A DNA stretch of 64,000 nt from Halomonas huangheensis (lineage in GTDB: Bacteria; Pseudomonadota; Gammaproteobacteria; Pseudomonadales; Halomonadaceae), in assembly GCF_001431725.1 (NCBI RefSeq), contig NZ_CP013106.1:682001-746000 (forward strand). The letters run 5' to 3'. Positions 34,312 to 44,400 of this stretch are shown here, piece after piece. Made by a program: the position numbers and the translations under genes. The notes under the pieces were generated by a model. It was not told the origin of the DNA. It made no database searches and saw only the letters and a list, made by a program, of their open reading frames with translations. Within the stretch, counting starts at the first letter, position 1. The number at the start of each line of letters is the position of its first letter.

Positions 34312-34950
34312 TTGAGTCTGAGTCTTGAAGCTCGGCAACTGGCATGCGAGCGCGATGGCCGCTGGTTGTTTCGTGGCCTCGACCTGACCCTGAAGCCTGG
34401 GGATGTACTACGCGTCGAAGGCCCCAACGGAAGTGGCAAGACCACTTTGCTCAAGGTGCTCTGTGGGCAGATTACTGATGTTGAAGGTGAGGTGCTGTGG
34501 CAGGGGCGACCCTTACGTCGCGCGCGTGCCGACCTGTTGGCCAATCTCGTGTACCTCGGTCATGGCGCCGGGATCAAGGCGCATCTCAGTGCGTTGGAGA
34601 ACCTGCGTTGGTATCAGGCCATCAATGGCGACGGCGTCTCGCTGTCCGATTGTGAGGAAGCCCTTGAAAGTGTCGGGCTCGCCAGCTTCGAGGATGTGCC
34701 TGCCTTCCAGTTATCGGCAGGACAGCAACGGCGAGTAGCGTTGGCGCGCCTTTATCTGGCTCGGGGATTGCTGTGGATTCTCGATGAACCGTTCACCGCC
34801 ATTGATGCGGAAGGTGTATCAGCGCTGGAGCAGTTGTTGGCACAGCACGCCAGTCGTGGCGGAGCAGTGTTGGTAACTACTCACCACGCGCTGGATCGAA
34901 TACAAGGCCTGCGTAGGCTGCGCCTCGGCAGCGAGGTGGCGGCAGCATGA
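34312..34950 (+). CDS. ccmA: Heme exporter ATP-binding protein CcmA
   Basis: Cytoplasmic ATPase of the CcmABCD complex that frees holo-CcmE during cytochrome c maturation. The 212-residue protein has Walker A EGPNGSGKTTLLKVL, signature LSAGQQRRVALARL and Walker B LLWILDEPFTAID. There is no ATG in the right place: TTG at 34312 gives MSLSLEARQLACERDG, which aligns with the family's N-terminus. The longer open frame upstream overlaps the divergent S24 gene and has no ribosome binding site. It opens a nine-gene ccm operon and overlaps ccmB by four bases. Confidence 0.93.
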   Translation: MSLSLEARQLACERDGRWLFRGLDLTLKPGDVLRVEGPNGSGKTTLLKVLCGQITDVEGEVLWQGRPLRRARADLLANLVYLGHGAGIKAHLSALENLRWYQAINGDGVSLSDCEEALESVGLASFEDVPAFQLSAGQQRRVALARLYLARGLLWILDEPFTAIDAEGVSALEQLLAQHASRGGAVLVTTHHALDRIQGLRRLRLGSEVAAA

Positions 34951-35693
34951 AGCGCGAGTTTTCATCGGCTGATCAGGCGGCCAGTGCGAAACCATTGGTG
35001 TTGCGCACCGCCGGCACAGGGCTGGGGCGTGCACTGGCGGCGACGTTCAAGCGTGACCTTCTGGCGGTGGCGCGTCGGCCGGGGGATGCGCTGACACCGC
35101 TGATGTTCTTCGCCATGGTCATCACGCTGTTTCCTCTGGGGATTTCTCCTGATGCCGATCAACTGGCGCTGATTGCTCCGGGTATTCTGTGGGTGGCCGC
35201 GTTGCTTGCGGCGCTATTGTCGCTGGATGGGCTCTTTCGTGCTGACCACGACGACGGTACCCTGGAGCAGTTGATGCTCACGCCGCATCCGCTAGCGGTG
35301 CTGATGCTGGCCAAGGTTGCCGTGCATTGGTTGGTCACCGGGGTGCCGCTGGCGCTGCTGGCACCCTTGCTGGGGTTGACGCTGGCGCTGCCCGAGGGGA
35401 GTTATCTGGTGCTGTCAGCGTCCGTGGTGTTGGGTAGTGCCTGCATCAGCCTGATCGGTGCCATCGGTGCTGCGCTGACGGTTGGGTTGGCGCGTGGAGG
35501 AATGCTGCTGGCGTTGATTGTGTTGCCACTGTTCATGCCAATACTGATCTTTGCCAGCGGTGCCATCGTTGCGGTCATTGAGGGTGGCCCCTGGCTGGCG
35601 CACCTGGCAATTCTCGGCGCCTTTTTATGCGGGGCATTGATGCTGGCGCCATTGGCGATTGCAGCATCTCTGCGCGTCAGTCTTCATGGTTGA
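34947..35693 (+). CDS. ccmB: Heme exporter protein CcmB
   Basis: Inner-membrane permease partner of CcmA. The 248-residue protein has a short N-terminal extension and six hydrophobic segments, with the conserved [22 protein letters not shown] at the first helix and [17 protein letters not shown] in the cytoplasmic loop. Start ATG overlaps the ccmA stop (ATGA), so translation is coupled. Confidence 0.95.
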   Translation: MKREFSSADQAASAKPLVLRTAGTGLGRALAATFKRDLLAVARRPGDALTPLMFFAMVITLFPLGISPDADQLALIAPGILWVAALLAALLSLDGLFRADHDDGTLEQLMLTPHPLAVLMLAKVAVHWLVTGVPLALLAPLLGLTLALPEGSYLVLSASVVLGSACISLIGAIGAALTVGLARGGMLLALIVLPLFMPILIFASGAIVAVIEGGPWLAHLAILGAFLCGALMLAPLAIAASLRVSLHG

Positions 35694-35710
35694 TTCAAGG
35701 AATTTTCCCG

Positions 35711-36451
35711 ATGTGGGCCTTTTTCCATAAACTCGGATCGCCGCGCTGGTTCTATGCTATCGCGGCACGTCTGGAGCCCTGGTGCTGGACACTGGCACTG
35801 CTGCTGATCCTTGTCGGTAGCGTCTGGGGACTGGCGTTTGCGCCGGCGGATTACCAGCAAGGCAACAGTTTCCGCATTATCTATATCCATGTGCCGGCGG
35901 CCTTCCTGGGTCAGTCGATCTACATGGCCATGGCGGTCTGTGGATTCGTCTACATGGTGTGGAAAATCAAGGTTGCCGATATGGCTGCTGCCATGATGGC
36001 GCCATTGGGTGCGGTAATGACCTTCATGGCGCTGTTGTCAGGGTCGGTATGGGGCAAGCCAACCTGGGGGACCTGGTGGCAGTGGGATGCGCGTCTGACG
36101 TCGATGCTGATTCTGCTGTTTCTGTATATTGGTGTGATGGTGCTGCGTGGGGCGTTCCATCGGCCTGAAGCGGCGGCAAGGGCGGCGGCAATACTGACCA
36201 TGGTAGGGGTGGTCAATATTCCGATCATCAAATACTCCGTTGACTGGTGGAACACATTGCATCAGCCCGCCACCTTTACGATTACCGAGCGTCCGGCGAT
36301 GCCGGTCGAGATGTGGTTGCCGCTGTTGGTCATGGTGCTCGGCTTCTATGCCTTCTTTGCCGCCTTCACCCTGACTCGGGTGCGTAGCGAGATACTGCGC
36401 CGCGAGGGCAACAAACGCTGGGTGCTGGATATGTTCAGGGAGACGCGTTGA
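35711..36451 (+). CDS. ccmC: Heme trafficking protein CcmC
   Basis: Inner-membrane protein that loads heme onto CcmE. The 246-residue protein has six membrane helices and the tryptophan-rich periplasmic WWD-type motif [13 protein letters not shown]. The start at 35711 ([15 protein letters not shown]) has AAGGAA upstream; a longer frame running back into ccmB is not expected. The stop overlaps the ccmD start by one base (TGATG). Confidence 0.96.
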   Translation: MWAFFHKLGSPRWFYAIAARLEPWCWTLALLLILVGSVWGLAFAPADYQQGNSFRIIYIHVPAAFLGQSIYMAMAVCGFVYMVWKIKVADMAAAMMAPLGAVMTFMALLSGSVWGKPTWGTWWQWDARLTSMLILLFLYIGVMVLRGAFHRPEAAARAAAILTMVGVVNIPIIKYSVDWWNTLHQPATFTITERPAMPVEMWLPLLVMVLGFYAFFAAFTLTRVRSEILRREGNKRWVLDMFRETR

Positions 36452-36654
36452 TGGCGTTCGATTCTTTTGCCGAACTGCTCGCCATGGGCCGACATGGTGT
36501 CTATGTATGGACCGCCTGGGGAATCAGTCTTGGGCTTTTGACACTCTGCATCCTGCTGGTTCGTGGTGAAAGCCGTGCTGTGCAGCGTACCTTGCGTCGG
36601 CGTAGCCGGCGAGAGCTGAACGCCAGCTCAGGGGAGGCTGATCATGAGGGCTAA
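36451..36654 (+). CDS. ccmD: Heme exporter protein CcmD
   Basis: Small single-helix membrane protein needed for release of heme-loaded CcmE from CcmABC. The 67-residue product [20 protein letters not shown] has the conserved GRHGxYVW block, one membrane helix and a basic tail. It overlaps ccmC by one base and the ccmE start by 11 bases. Confidence 0.94.
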   Translation: MAFDSFAELLAMGRHGVYVWTAWGISLGLLTLCILLVRGESRAVQRTLRRRSRRELNASSGEADHEG

Positions 36655-37117
36655 ACGCCGTAATCGTATGCTGATCGTCCTCGGTCTGGTGGTGTTGTGT
36701 GCCATCGGTGTGGGGCTGACGCTTTATGCACTGCGCAGCAACATCAATCTGTTTTTCAGTCCGGTGCAGATTGCCGCCGGGGAGGCACCCTTGAATCGTC
36801 AGTTACGTGCCGGAGGCATGGTCAAGGAAGATAGTGTCGAGCGTCATAGTGACAGTCTCGATGTCAGTTTTGTGGTGACGGATTTCGTCGATCAGGTCGA
36901 GGTACGCTACAGCGGAATCTTGCCGGATCTGTTCCGCGAGGGGCAGGGTGTGGTAGTGGTTGGCAAGTTGACGGAAGGCGGCTGGATCGCAGCCGATGAG
37001 GTGCTTGCCAAACACGACGAGAATTACATGCCGCCAGAGGTAGCTGAAGCGCTCGAGAAGGCAGGCTACTCCCCAGCGGACTATCGACAGGCGCCTGAGG
37101 CATCGGAAGCGCGCTGA
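36644..37117 (+). CDS. ccmE: Heme chaperone CcmE
   Basis: Membrane-anchored periplasmic chaperone that carries heme covalently to CcmF. The 157-residue protein has an N-terminal anchor (about 9-30), an OB-fold domain, and the heme-attachment His124 with Tyr128 in LAKHDENYMPPEV. The start lies inside the end of ccmD. Confidence 0.97.
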   Translation: MRAKRRNRMLIVLGLVVLCAIGVGLTLYALRSNINLFFSPVQIAAGEAPLNRQLRAGGMVKEDSVERHSDSLDVSFVVTDFVDQVEVRYSGILPDLFREGQGVVVVGKLTEGGWIAADEVLAKHDENYMPPEVAEALEKAGYSPADYRQAPEASEAR

Positions 37118-37140
37118 ATGCTCAGGGCAAGGACTCCAGT

Positions 37141-39153
37141 ATGGTGATCGAGATGATTCCTGAAATCGGCCATTTTGCGCTGATCATTGCGCTGCTGATG
37201 GCGCTGTTCCAGGCCATTCTGCCGCTTGCCGGTGCCGCGACACGCCGCCCGCTGTGGATGGCCTACGCACGCCCGATGGCGGCAGGGCAGCTGGCGTTTC
37301 TGTTGATCGCCTACGGCTGTCTCACGGCGAGCTATATGCTGGATGATTTCAGTGTCATCAACGTGGCCGACAACTCCAACTCGATGCTGCCCTGGTACTA
37401 CAAGTTCAGTGCGGTGTGGGGCAACCACGAAGGATCGGTGCTGCTGTGGAGCTTGATACTCGGGGGCTGGAGCTTTGCCGTTGGCTGTTTCTCGCGGGCA
37501 CTGCCGCCTGACATGGTGGCACGTGTACTGGGTGTCATGGGCCTGGTCAGTACCGGTTTTCTGGCTTTCGTGCTGTTCACTTCCAATCCCTTTGCGCGCA
37601 CGCTACCCAATGTCCCACCCGATGGCGCGGACCTCAATCCGTTGCTGCAGGATATCGGGCTGATCATCCATCCGCCCATGCTGTACATGGGCTATGTCGG
37701 TTTCAGTGTGGTCTTTGCCTTCGCCATCGCGGCTCTGCTTGGCGGGCGCCTCGACTCAGCCTGGACCCGCTGGGCACGACCCTGGACCAATATTGCCTGG
37801 GCGTTTCTCACCGTTGGTATCGCGCTGGGAAGCTGGTGGGCGTATTACGAACTGGGCTGGGGTGGCTGGTGGTTCTGGGACCCGGTAGAGAATGCCTCGC
37901 TGCTGCCCTGGTTGGCGGGTACGGCGCTGATTCACTCGCTGGCGGTAACCGAGAAACGCGGTACCTTCAAGAGTTGGACGGTGCTACTGGCGATCATAAC
38001 GTTCTCGCTGTCATTGATGGGGACTTTCCTGGTGCGCTCCGGGGTACTGACTTCGGTACACGCCTTTGCCAACGACCCCTCGCGCGGCCTGTTCATCCTG
38101 GTGCTGTTGGGCATCACCGTTGGTCTGTCGCTACTGCTGTTTGCCCTGCGTGCTCCGCGGGTTAGCCAACCGGGTGCCTTCAACTGGTTGTCCCGCGATG
38201 CCCTGCTGCTGGTCAACAACATCCTGTTGGTGGTGATGACGGTCACGGTATTGCTGGGCACGGTGTATCCACTGCTGCTGGATGCCCTGAGTCTCGGCAA
38301 GATCAGCGTGGGGCCACCATACTTCAATGCCGTATTCGTGCCGCTGACGGTGATCCTGTGTGCATTCATGGGGCTTGGTCCGAGTGCGCGTTGGAAACGC
38401 ATGACAGGACGTGAACTGGTTCGGCGCCTGGCGCTGGCAGGTGTGCTGGCGTTGGTGATCGGCGCGGCGATACCGCTGCTCTATCACGGTGAGTGGAATC
38501 TGAAAGTGGCCATCGGCATGGTCTGTGCGTTGTGGCTGGTACTGTCGCTAGTACGTGACCTGTGGCACAAGACGTCGGGCAGTAGTGCCGGATTGACCGC
38601 CTTGAAACGCCTGACACCCGCCTACTGGGGCATGGTGCTGGGACACCTGGGCCTGGCAGTGACCATCATCGGTGTGACCCTGGTGTCCAATTATGCTGTT
38701 GAGCGCAGCGTGCGCATGGGCGTTGGTGACAGCATTGAAATGGAGGGGTTCACCTTCACCATGACCCGCCTCGATGAGCGTCGTGGCCCCAATTACATCT
38801 CGGATGCTGCCACCATTGAGGTGCAGCGTGGTGACAGTGTTCGACGTTTCATCATGACGCCGGAGAAGCGCCTCTATATTGCCCGCGGCATGCCGATGAC
38901 ACAGGTGGCGCTGCGTCCGGGGCTGTTCCGTGATCTGTATATTGCCATGGGCGAGGAGCTCGAAGGCGATAGCTGGGCCATGCGTTTCCAGATCAAACCC
39001 TTCGTTCGCTGGCTGTGGCTGGGGGCGCTGCTGATGGCTATCGGTGGCCTGGTCGCCGTTGTCGATCGACGCTACCGACGCCGGCTCGCGATCAGAGAGC
39101 CGCAGGTGCGTGATGATTCAATTGAGTCAACTGCCCGGGAGGTCGGGGCATGA
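37141..39153 (+). CDS. ccmF: Cytochrome c heme lyase subunit CcmF
   Basis: Large inner-membrane protein that attaches heme to apocytochrome c with CcmH/I. The 670-residue protein has about 14 membrane helices and the WWD domain GWGGWWFWDPVENASLLPW. The ATG at 37141 has AAGGA 10 bases upstream; MIPEIGHFAL four codons on is the usual family start and a possible alternative. Its stop overlaps the ccmG start. Confidence 0.96.
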   Translation: MVIEMIPEIGHFALIIALLMALFQAILPLAGAATRRPLWMAYARPMAAGQLAFLLIAYGCLTASYMLDDFSVINVADNSNSMLPWYYKFSAVWGNHEGSVLLWSLILGGWSFAVGCFSRALPPDMVARVLGVMGLVSTGFLAFVLFTSNPFARTLPNVPPDGADLNPLLQDIGLIIHPPMLYMGYVGFSVVFAFAIAALLGGRLDSAWTRWARPWTNIAWAFLTVGIALGSWWAYYELGWGGWWFWDPVENASLLPWLAGTALIHSLAVTEKRGTFKSWTVLLAIITFSLSLMGTFLVRSGVLTSVHAFANDPSRGLFILVLLGITVGLSLLLFALRAPRVSQPGAFNWLSRDALLLVNNILLVVMTVTVLLGTVYPLLLDALSLGKISVGPPYFNAVFVPLTVILCAFMGLGPSARWKRMTGRELVRRLALAGVLALVIGAAIPLLYHGEWNLKVAIGMVCALWLVLSLVRDLWHKTSGSSAGLTALKRLTPAYWGMVLGHLGLAVTIIGVTLVSNYAVERSVRMGVGDSIEMEGFTFTMTRLDERRGPNYISDAATIEVQRGDSVRRFIMTPEKRLYIARGMPMTQVALRPGLFRDLYIAMGEELEGDSWAMRFQIKPFVRWLWLGALLMAIGGLVAVVDRRYRRRLAIREPQVRDDSIESTAREVGA

Positions 39154-39698
39154 CGCGTCGTCTGTTGCTGTTGTTGCCGTTGCTGGCGTTCCTGGTACTG
39201 GCGGTGTTTCTGTATCGCGGATTATCGATCAATCCCTTCGAGCGTGAGTCGGCATTGATGGCACGCGAGTTCCCGGATTTCTCGTTGAGCACCCTGGCGG
39301 ACCCGCAGCGTCAGGTGGATGTCAGCTTGCTCCAGGGCGAAGTTACGCTGGTCAACGTCTGGGGTTCCTGGTGTCCTACCTGCCGTCAGGAAATGCCGCA
39401 ATTGCTGGCATTGGCCGAGCGTGGTGTACGACTGGTCGGAGTCGACTACAAGGAACAAGGCACTGACACCGCTCAGCAAAGGGACAAGGGCAGCGCCTTT
39501 CTGCGTCAATTCGGTAACCCCTTCGAGGTCAATATCTTCGACCCCGAGGGAACGCTTGGCTTTGACCTCGGAGTATACGGGGCCCCGGAGACCTTTCTCG
39601 TCGATGCCGAAGGTGTGATTCGCTATCACCATACCGGCTATATCACCGCCGAGGATGTCGATAAGGTGATCATGCCGGAGGTGGAAAAATGGCGTTGA
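39150..39698 (+). CDS. ccmG: Thiol:disulfide interchange protein CcmG/DsbE
   Basis: Membrane-anchored thioredoxin-like protein that keeps the CXXCH cysteines of apocytochrome c reduced. The 182-residue protein has a signal anchor and the active site Trp-Cys75-Pro-Thr-Cys78, followed by the family block GAPETFLVDAEG with the cis-Pro. Start overlaps ccmF by four bases; the end overlaps ccmH. Confidence 0.97.
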   Translation: MTRRLLLLLPLLAFLVLAVFLYRGLSINPFERESALMAREFPDFSLSTLADPQRQVDVSLLQGEVTLVNVWGSWCPTCRQEMPQLLALAERGVRLVGVDYKEQGTDTAQQRDKGSAFLRQFGNPFEVNIFDPEGTLGFDLGVYGAPETFLVDAEGVIRYHHTGYITAEDVDKVIMPEVEKWR

Positions 39699-40171
39699 TG
39701 CGTAGTCTCATGCTGGGCGCGTTGGTGATGTTGGCGTTGCTGGGCAGCGGTTCGTTGCTCGCCGAGGCCATTGAAGTGCGGTCGTTCGACAACCCGGTTA
39801 CCGAGCAGCGTTATCAGGACCTGACCGCAACGCTGCGCTGCCCCAAGTGCGAGAATCAGGCGATTGGTGATTCCAACTCGCCGATTGCCGCTGACATGCG
39901 CGAGCGGGTCTATCTGCAGTTGAAGGATGGCCGCTCCGATAAGGAAATTATCGACTACATGGTCGAGCGTTTCGGTGACTATGTACTCTACAACCCGCGT
40001 CTCGAAGGGCGAACCCTGTTGTTGTGGGGCCTGCCGGGCGCGCTGGTACTGGTTGGCGTCGTCACTCTTGTGCTGTTGATTCGCTCGCGGCGCAAGTCCC
40101 GCCTGCAGGCCTTGTCGCAGGAAGAGCAGCAACGTCTGGCGGCATTGATGAAGCGTGAGGTTGGTGAATGA
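39689..40171 (+). CDS. ccmH: Cytochrome c-type biogenesis protein CcmH
   Basis: Periplasmic thiol-oxidoreductase working with CcmF. The 160-residue protein has a signal peptide ending near residue 26 (ALLGSGSLLAEA), the redox pair Cys51-Pro-Lys-Cys54 in LRCPKCENQAI, and a single membrane helix at 110-135. It is the short form, separate from CcmI, as in pseudomonads. Confidence 0.96.
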   Translation: MALMRSLMLGALVMLALLGSGSLLAEAIEVRSFDNPVTEQRYQDLTATLRCPKCENQAIGDSNSPIAADMRERVYLQLKDGRSDKEIIDYMVERFGDYVLYNPRLEGRTLLLWGLPGALVLVGVVTLVLLIRSRRKSRLQALSQEEQQRLAALMKREVGE

Positions 40172-41433
40172 TATTGATGTGGCTGGCCTTTGCGCTGCTG
40201 TTGTTGGTGGCTGCCTGGTTGTTGATGATCCCTTTACGCCGTGCGGCGAAGGTCGAGAAGCGGCAGCGCGATCTGGAGGAACGTGATGATGCTGCTGAGC
40301 AGAATCTGTCCGTATATCGACGCCGAGAGGCCTCTCTGAAAGAAGCCCGCGAGCGTGGTGATATCGACCAGCAGCGCTTCGAGGAAGACCTTCACGAACT
40401 GCAGCGTTCACTTCTGGATGACACGGCGTATCTGCAGCGCTCGCCACTGAAGTCGGCGCGGGCCGGGCGAATCATGGTACCGGTGCTGGTGGCGCTGATG
40501 GTGATCGCTAGCCTTGTCTGGTATCGCTGGGAAGGTGCAGAAGGTGATCTGGCATTGCATCAGGCCATCAAGACGGTTCGTGAGGATCCGCAGCGAACGC
40601 CACAGAAACTGATGGCAGCTGTCGAGCAGCAGGCACAGCATCAACCTGAGAATTCTGATGTGTGGCGTACGCTTTATCCGCTCTATCGTGACAGCGGTCA
40701 GCTGGATAAGGCCGAGGATGCGTTGCAGCGTTTGATTACCCTGGAAGGACGTAAATCCTGGTGGTTGGCGGAGAAGGCACAGATTCTGTACTTCGCCAAT
40801 CAGCGCCAACTGACACCAGAGGTTCAGGGCTTGGTTGACGAGACATTGGCGATGGATGCCAATGAGCCAACCTTGATGGGACTTCTGGGAGTTGATGCCT
40901 TCGAGAAACAACAGTATCAGCAGGCGATCGACTACTGGCGTCGGGCTCTGGCAGCCGATATTCCTGCCGCGATTGCCAGTGCGATGCAAGAGGGGATCCA
41001 TGTTGCCCAGCAGCGCCTTGATGGAAACAACACTGATGTAAACAACATTGCTGGCAACAATGCCGCAGCGACTGTCACTGGCAACCGGATTGCGGTGGAG
41101 TTGTCATTGGCCCCTGAGCTGAGCGACAGCTTGCCGTCGGATGCTATTGTGTTCGTGGTTGCCAGAGATAGCGCAGGTCAGCTGCCTCCGCTGGCGATTC
41201 AGCAGTTACGTCTGAACCAGCTTCCGGCCACGGTAATGCTGAGCGAAGCCAACGCCATGTCACCGGCCGCCAGCCTCAAGGGCAGCAACGAAGTGCGCCT
41301 GGTGGCGCGGGTTTCGGCCAGTGGTCAGGCGCAATCCCAGCCCGGTGATTTGATGGGCGAGCGCACAGGGGTTGCAGTATCGACGACAGATCCGGATCCT
41401 GTCGCGCTAACCATCGATCAGGTAGTCGAATAA
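40168..41433 (+). CDS. ccmI: Cytochrome c biogenesis TPR protein CcmI
   Basis: Presents apocytochrome c to the heme lyase. The 421-residue protein has two N-terminal membrane helices (about 1-25 and 100-120) separated by a charged coiled region, then TPR-like helices (DVWRTLYPLYRDSGQLDKAEDALQRL) and a periplasmic C-terminal beta domain. Last gene of the ccm operon; smc starts 3 bases after its stop, so read-through into smc is likely. Confidence 0.92.
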   Translation: MILMWLAFALLLLVAAWLLMIPLRRAAKVEKRQRDLEERDDAAEQNLSVYRRREASLKEARERGDIDQQRFEEDLHELQRSLLDDTAYLQRSPLKSARAGRIMVPVLVALMVIASLVWYRWEGAEGDLALHQAIKTVREDPQRTPQKLMAAVEQQAQHQPENSDVWRTLYPLYRDSGQLDKAEDALQRLITLEGRKSWWLAEKAQILYFANQRQLTPEVQGLVDETLAMDANEPTLMGLLGVDAFEKQQYQQAIDYWRRALAADIPAAIASAMQEGIHVAQQRLDGNNTDVNNIAGNNAAATVTGNRIAVELSLAPELSDSLPSDAIVFVVARDSAGQLPPLAIQQLRLNQLPATVMLSEANAMSPAASLKGSNEVRLVARVSASGQAQSQPGDLMGERTGVAVSTTDPDPVALTIDQVVE

Positions 41434-41436
41434 TCC

Positions 41437-44400
41437 ATGCGTCTGACGTCGATTCGTCTTGCGGGTTTCAAGTCGTTTGTTGATCCGGTCACGGTGCCTT
41501 TTCAGGGCAATATGACCGCGGTCGTCGGACCCAATGGCTGTGGCAAGTCAAATATCATCGATGCGGTACGTTGGGTAATGGGCGAGTCATCGGCCAAGAC
41601 GCTGCGTGGCGAGTCGATGACCGATGTCATCTTCAATGGTTCCACCGGGCGCAAGCCGGTAGGCATGGCATCCATCGAATTGGTCTTCGACAATCGTGAC
41701 GGCTCGTTGGGCGGCGTCTACGCCCAGTACGCGGAAATCTCGGTCAAACGCCAGGTCACTCGCGATGCTCAGTCGAGCTACTTCTTCAACGGCCAGAAAT
41801 GTCGCCGCCGGGATATTGCTGACCTGTTCCTGGGTACCGGCCTCGGGCCGCGCTCCTACTCGATCATTGGCCAGGGCATGATCTCGCGGCTGATCGAGGC
41901 GCGCCCCGAGGAGCTGCGCGCTACCCTCGAGGAAGCCGCCGGGATCTCGAAGTACAAGGAGCGTCGTCGCGAAACCGAAAATCGCATGCGTCGCACTCAG
42001 GAGAACCTCGAGCGACTCGAGGATATTCGTGAGGAGCTCGACAAGCAGCTCGAACGACTTCGACGCCAGGCGGAAGCAGCCAAACGCTATCAGACCCTGA
42101 AACAGGAAGAGCACCGGGTGAAGGGCGAGTTGGCCCTGCTTCGTGGTCGTGCGTTGCGTGCCAGTCAGAACGAGCAGGAAGGTCGTGTTCGCGAGCAGGA
42201 GACGGCAGTCGAGCGCGAAGTGTTGGGGATGCGTCAGTGCGAGACTCGGCTTGAGGAAGCGCGGGCTGAACACGACGGCATTGCTCAGGATCTCGACGTG
42301 CGACAGTCCAGCTTCTACGAAACCACCACAGCGATTGCACGTCTTGAGCAGGAGCTTGAACACACTCGCTCGCGGGATCAGCAGTTGGCACGTGACCTCG
42401 AGGGTGCCAAGCGCGAATTGGAGGAACTGGCACGCCTGGGAGAGACCGATGAGCAGCGCCTGCAGAGTCTCGAAGAGCGCCTCGAAAGCCTGGCGCCGGA
42501 GCAGGAAGAGCTGTCCGAGCAGTTGGCGGAGCTTGAAGCAGCACTCGAAGAGGCTGAGCCAGCGGTGGAAGAGCGCGATGCCGAGTGGGAGGCGTTCAAT
42601 GAACGCTGGCGTAATGACAGTCATGCCGCAGAACGTAGCCAGGATCGTCTGCGTGAGTTGGAAAGCCGTCTCGAACGTATTACCGCTGACCGCAACAAGC
42701 GTCGTCAGCAACTCGAGGAACTACCGGACATCGCCGCGCTCAGTGCCCAGCGTGATCAAATCAAGGAGCGTCTGGCCGAGAGCGATGAGCGCCAGGCCAT
42801 GCTCGAAGAGCAGCGGGAGAACCTGGCGAGCCAGCGAGACGATGGTCGTCAGGCGCTCACCGAGCACGATGCTGCACGCGATGAACGACGCTCCCGGCGC
42901 AGTGCGCTCCAGGGCGAGATCGCCTCGCTCGAAGCATTGATCAGCGCCGCTTTGGCGGATCACGATGAGGGGCTTGATCAGCAACTCGATAGCCTGGGGC
43001 TTGCTGAAGCTCCACGGCTGGGTGAGCAATTGGATGTTGATGTCGGTTGGGAGGAGGCCGTTTCCTGGGTACTGGCGCCATGGCTCAAGGCGCGACTGGC
43101 CGCGATCGATACCAGTGGTGACGCCTTGAGTACGATGCACGGTGCTGGAGAGATCGCACTTCTTGATGCCACCGAGATCTCGGCACCCTCTGGTAGCCTG
43201 GCCGCTAGAGTCCGCGGAGCCGGCGCAGGTAGCCTATGGCTTGCAGGCATCCGTTGTGCTGAATCACGGGCAGCAGCCTGGGCGGCGCGGGAGCAACTGC
43301 AGCCAGGTCAGAGCTGGATCACCAACGATGGCTTGTGGCTGGGGCCGGGTTGGGTGCGCTTGCGTGGCGAAGGCGATGGTCCCGATGCCTTGCTGGTCAG
43401 TCGTCGGCGTCTGGCAGAGGCTAATGCAACCCTGGGAGACGTCGAGGCCGAATTGGTCCGCCTGGATGCTGAATATGAGGCGGCGCAGCAGCGTGTCGCC
43501 GATGCTGAGCAAGCTCTGGAGCAGCTGCGACTGGATGAGCGGGACCTGGATCAGGCTCGTCAGCAATTGGCGGTACAGGACAGCGGGCTCGCCAGTCGTC
43601 TCGAACATCTGTCGAGCCGAGGTTCGGAGATTCATGAAGAACTCGAAAGCCTTGCCGAATCCGATGAGGAAACACGGCTCGCGATCGAGGAAATCAGAGA
43701 GCAGTGGCAGAGCGCCATGGCGCGCCTGGAAGAAGGCGCGGAAGTGCGCGAGCGGCTTGAGCGTCGTCGTAGCGAGGCACGCGAGCAGCTGGTCTCGCTG
43801 CGTACCCGACAGAGACCCTTGAGTGAGCGTTCCCAGCAATTGACGCTGGACTACCAACGGATGACAACCGAGCGCGCAGGGCTGGCCGAGCAACAGGGAC
43901 GAGCCGGAGATACTCGTACTCGACTCGAGGAACGCGTTGCTGAACTCGAGGAAGCTCGAGAGGGCCTGCATGAGCCGGATGAGGAACGTCGTGAGCGTCT
44001 CGACGAATTGCTCTATCGCCGTGAGCGTGAGGAACGTGAGCTGAACGAAGCGCGTGGACGAGCTTCGGCACTGGTGGAGCGTCTACGCGACGATGAGCAG
44101 GCACGTCAGCAGCATGAGCGGGCCCTTGATGGGGTACGTGAGCGGTTGCAGGAAGCGCGCATGCAAGTTCAGGCGTTGGCGCTGAAGGCTGAAACCCAGG
44201 ACGAGCAGCTCAAGGAGCTGGGCCATGATATCGATCAGTTGACCGAAAACCTCGATCCCAACGCCACCGAATCCGCCTGGCAGACGCGCCAGGAAGAGCT
44301 GGGTGACAAGATTCGCCGCCTGGGGGCGATCAATCTGGCGGCCATCGAGGAGTATGAGCAACAGGCTGAGCGGCGTAACTATCTTGAGGCTCAGCAGGCA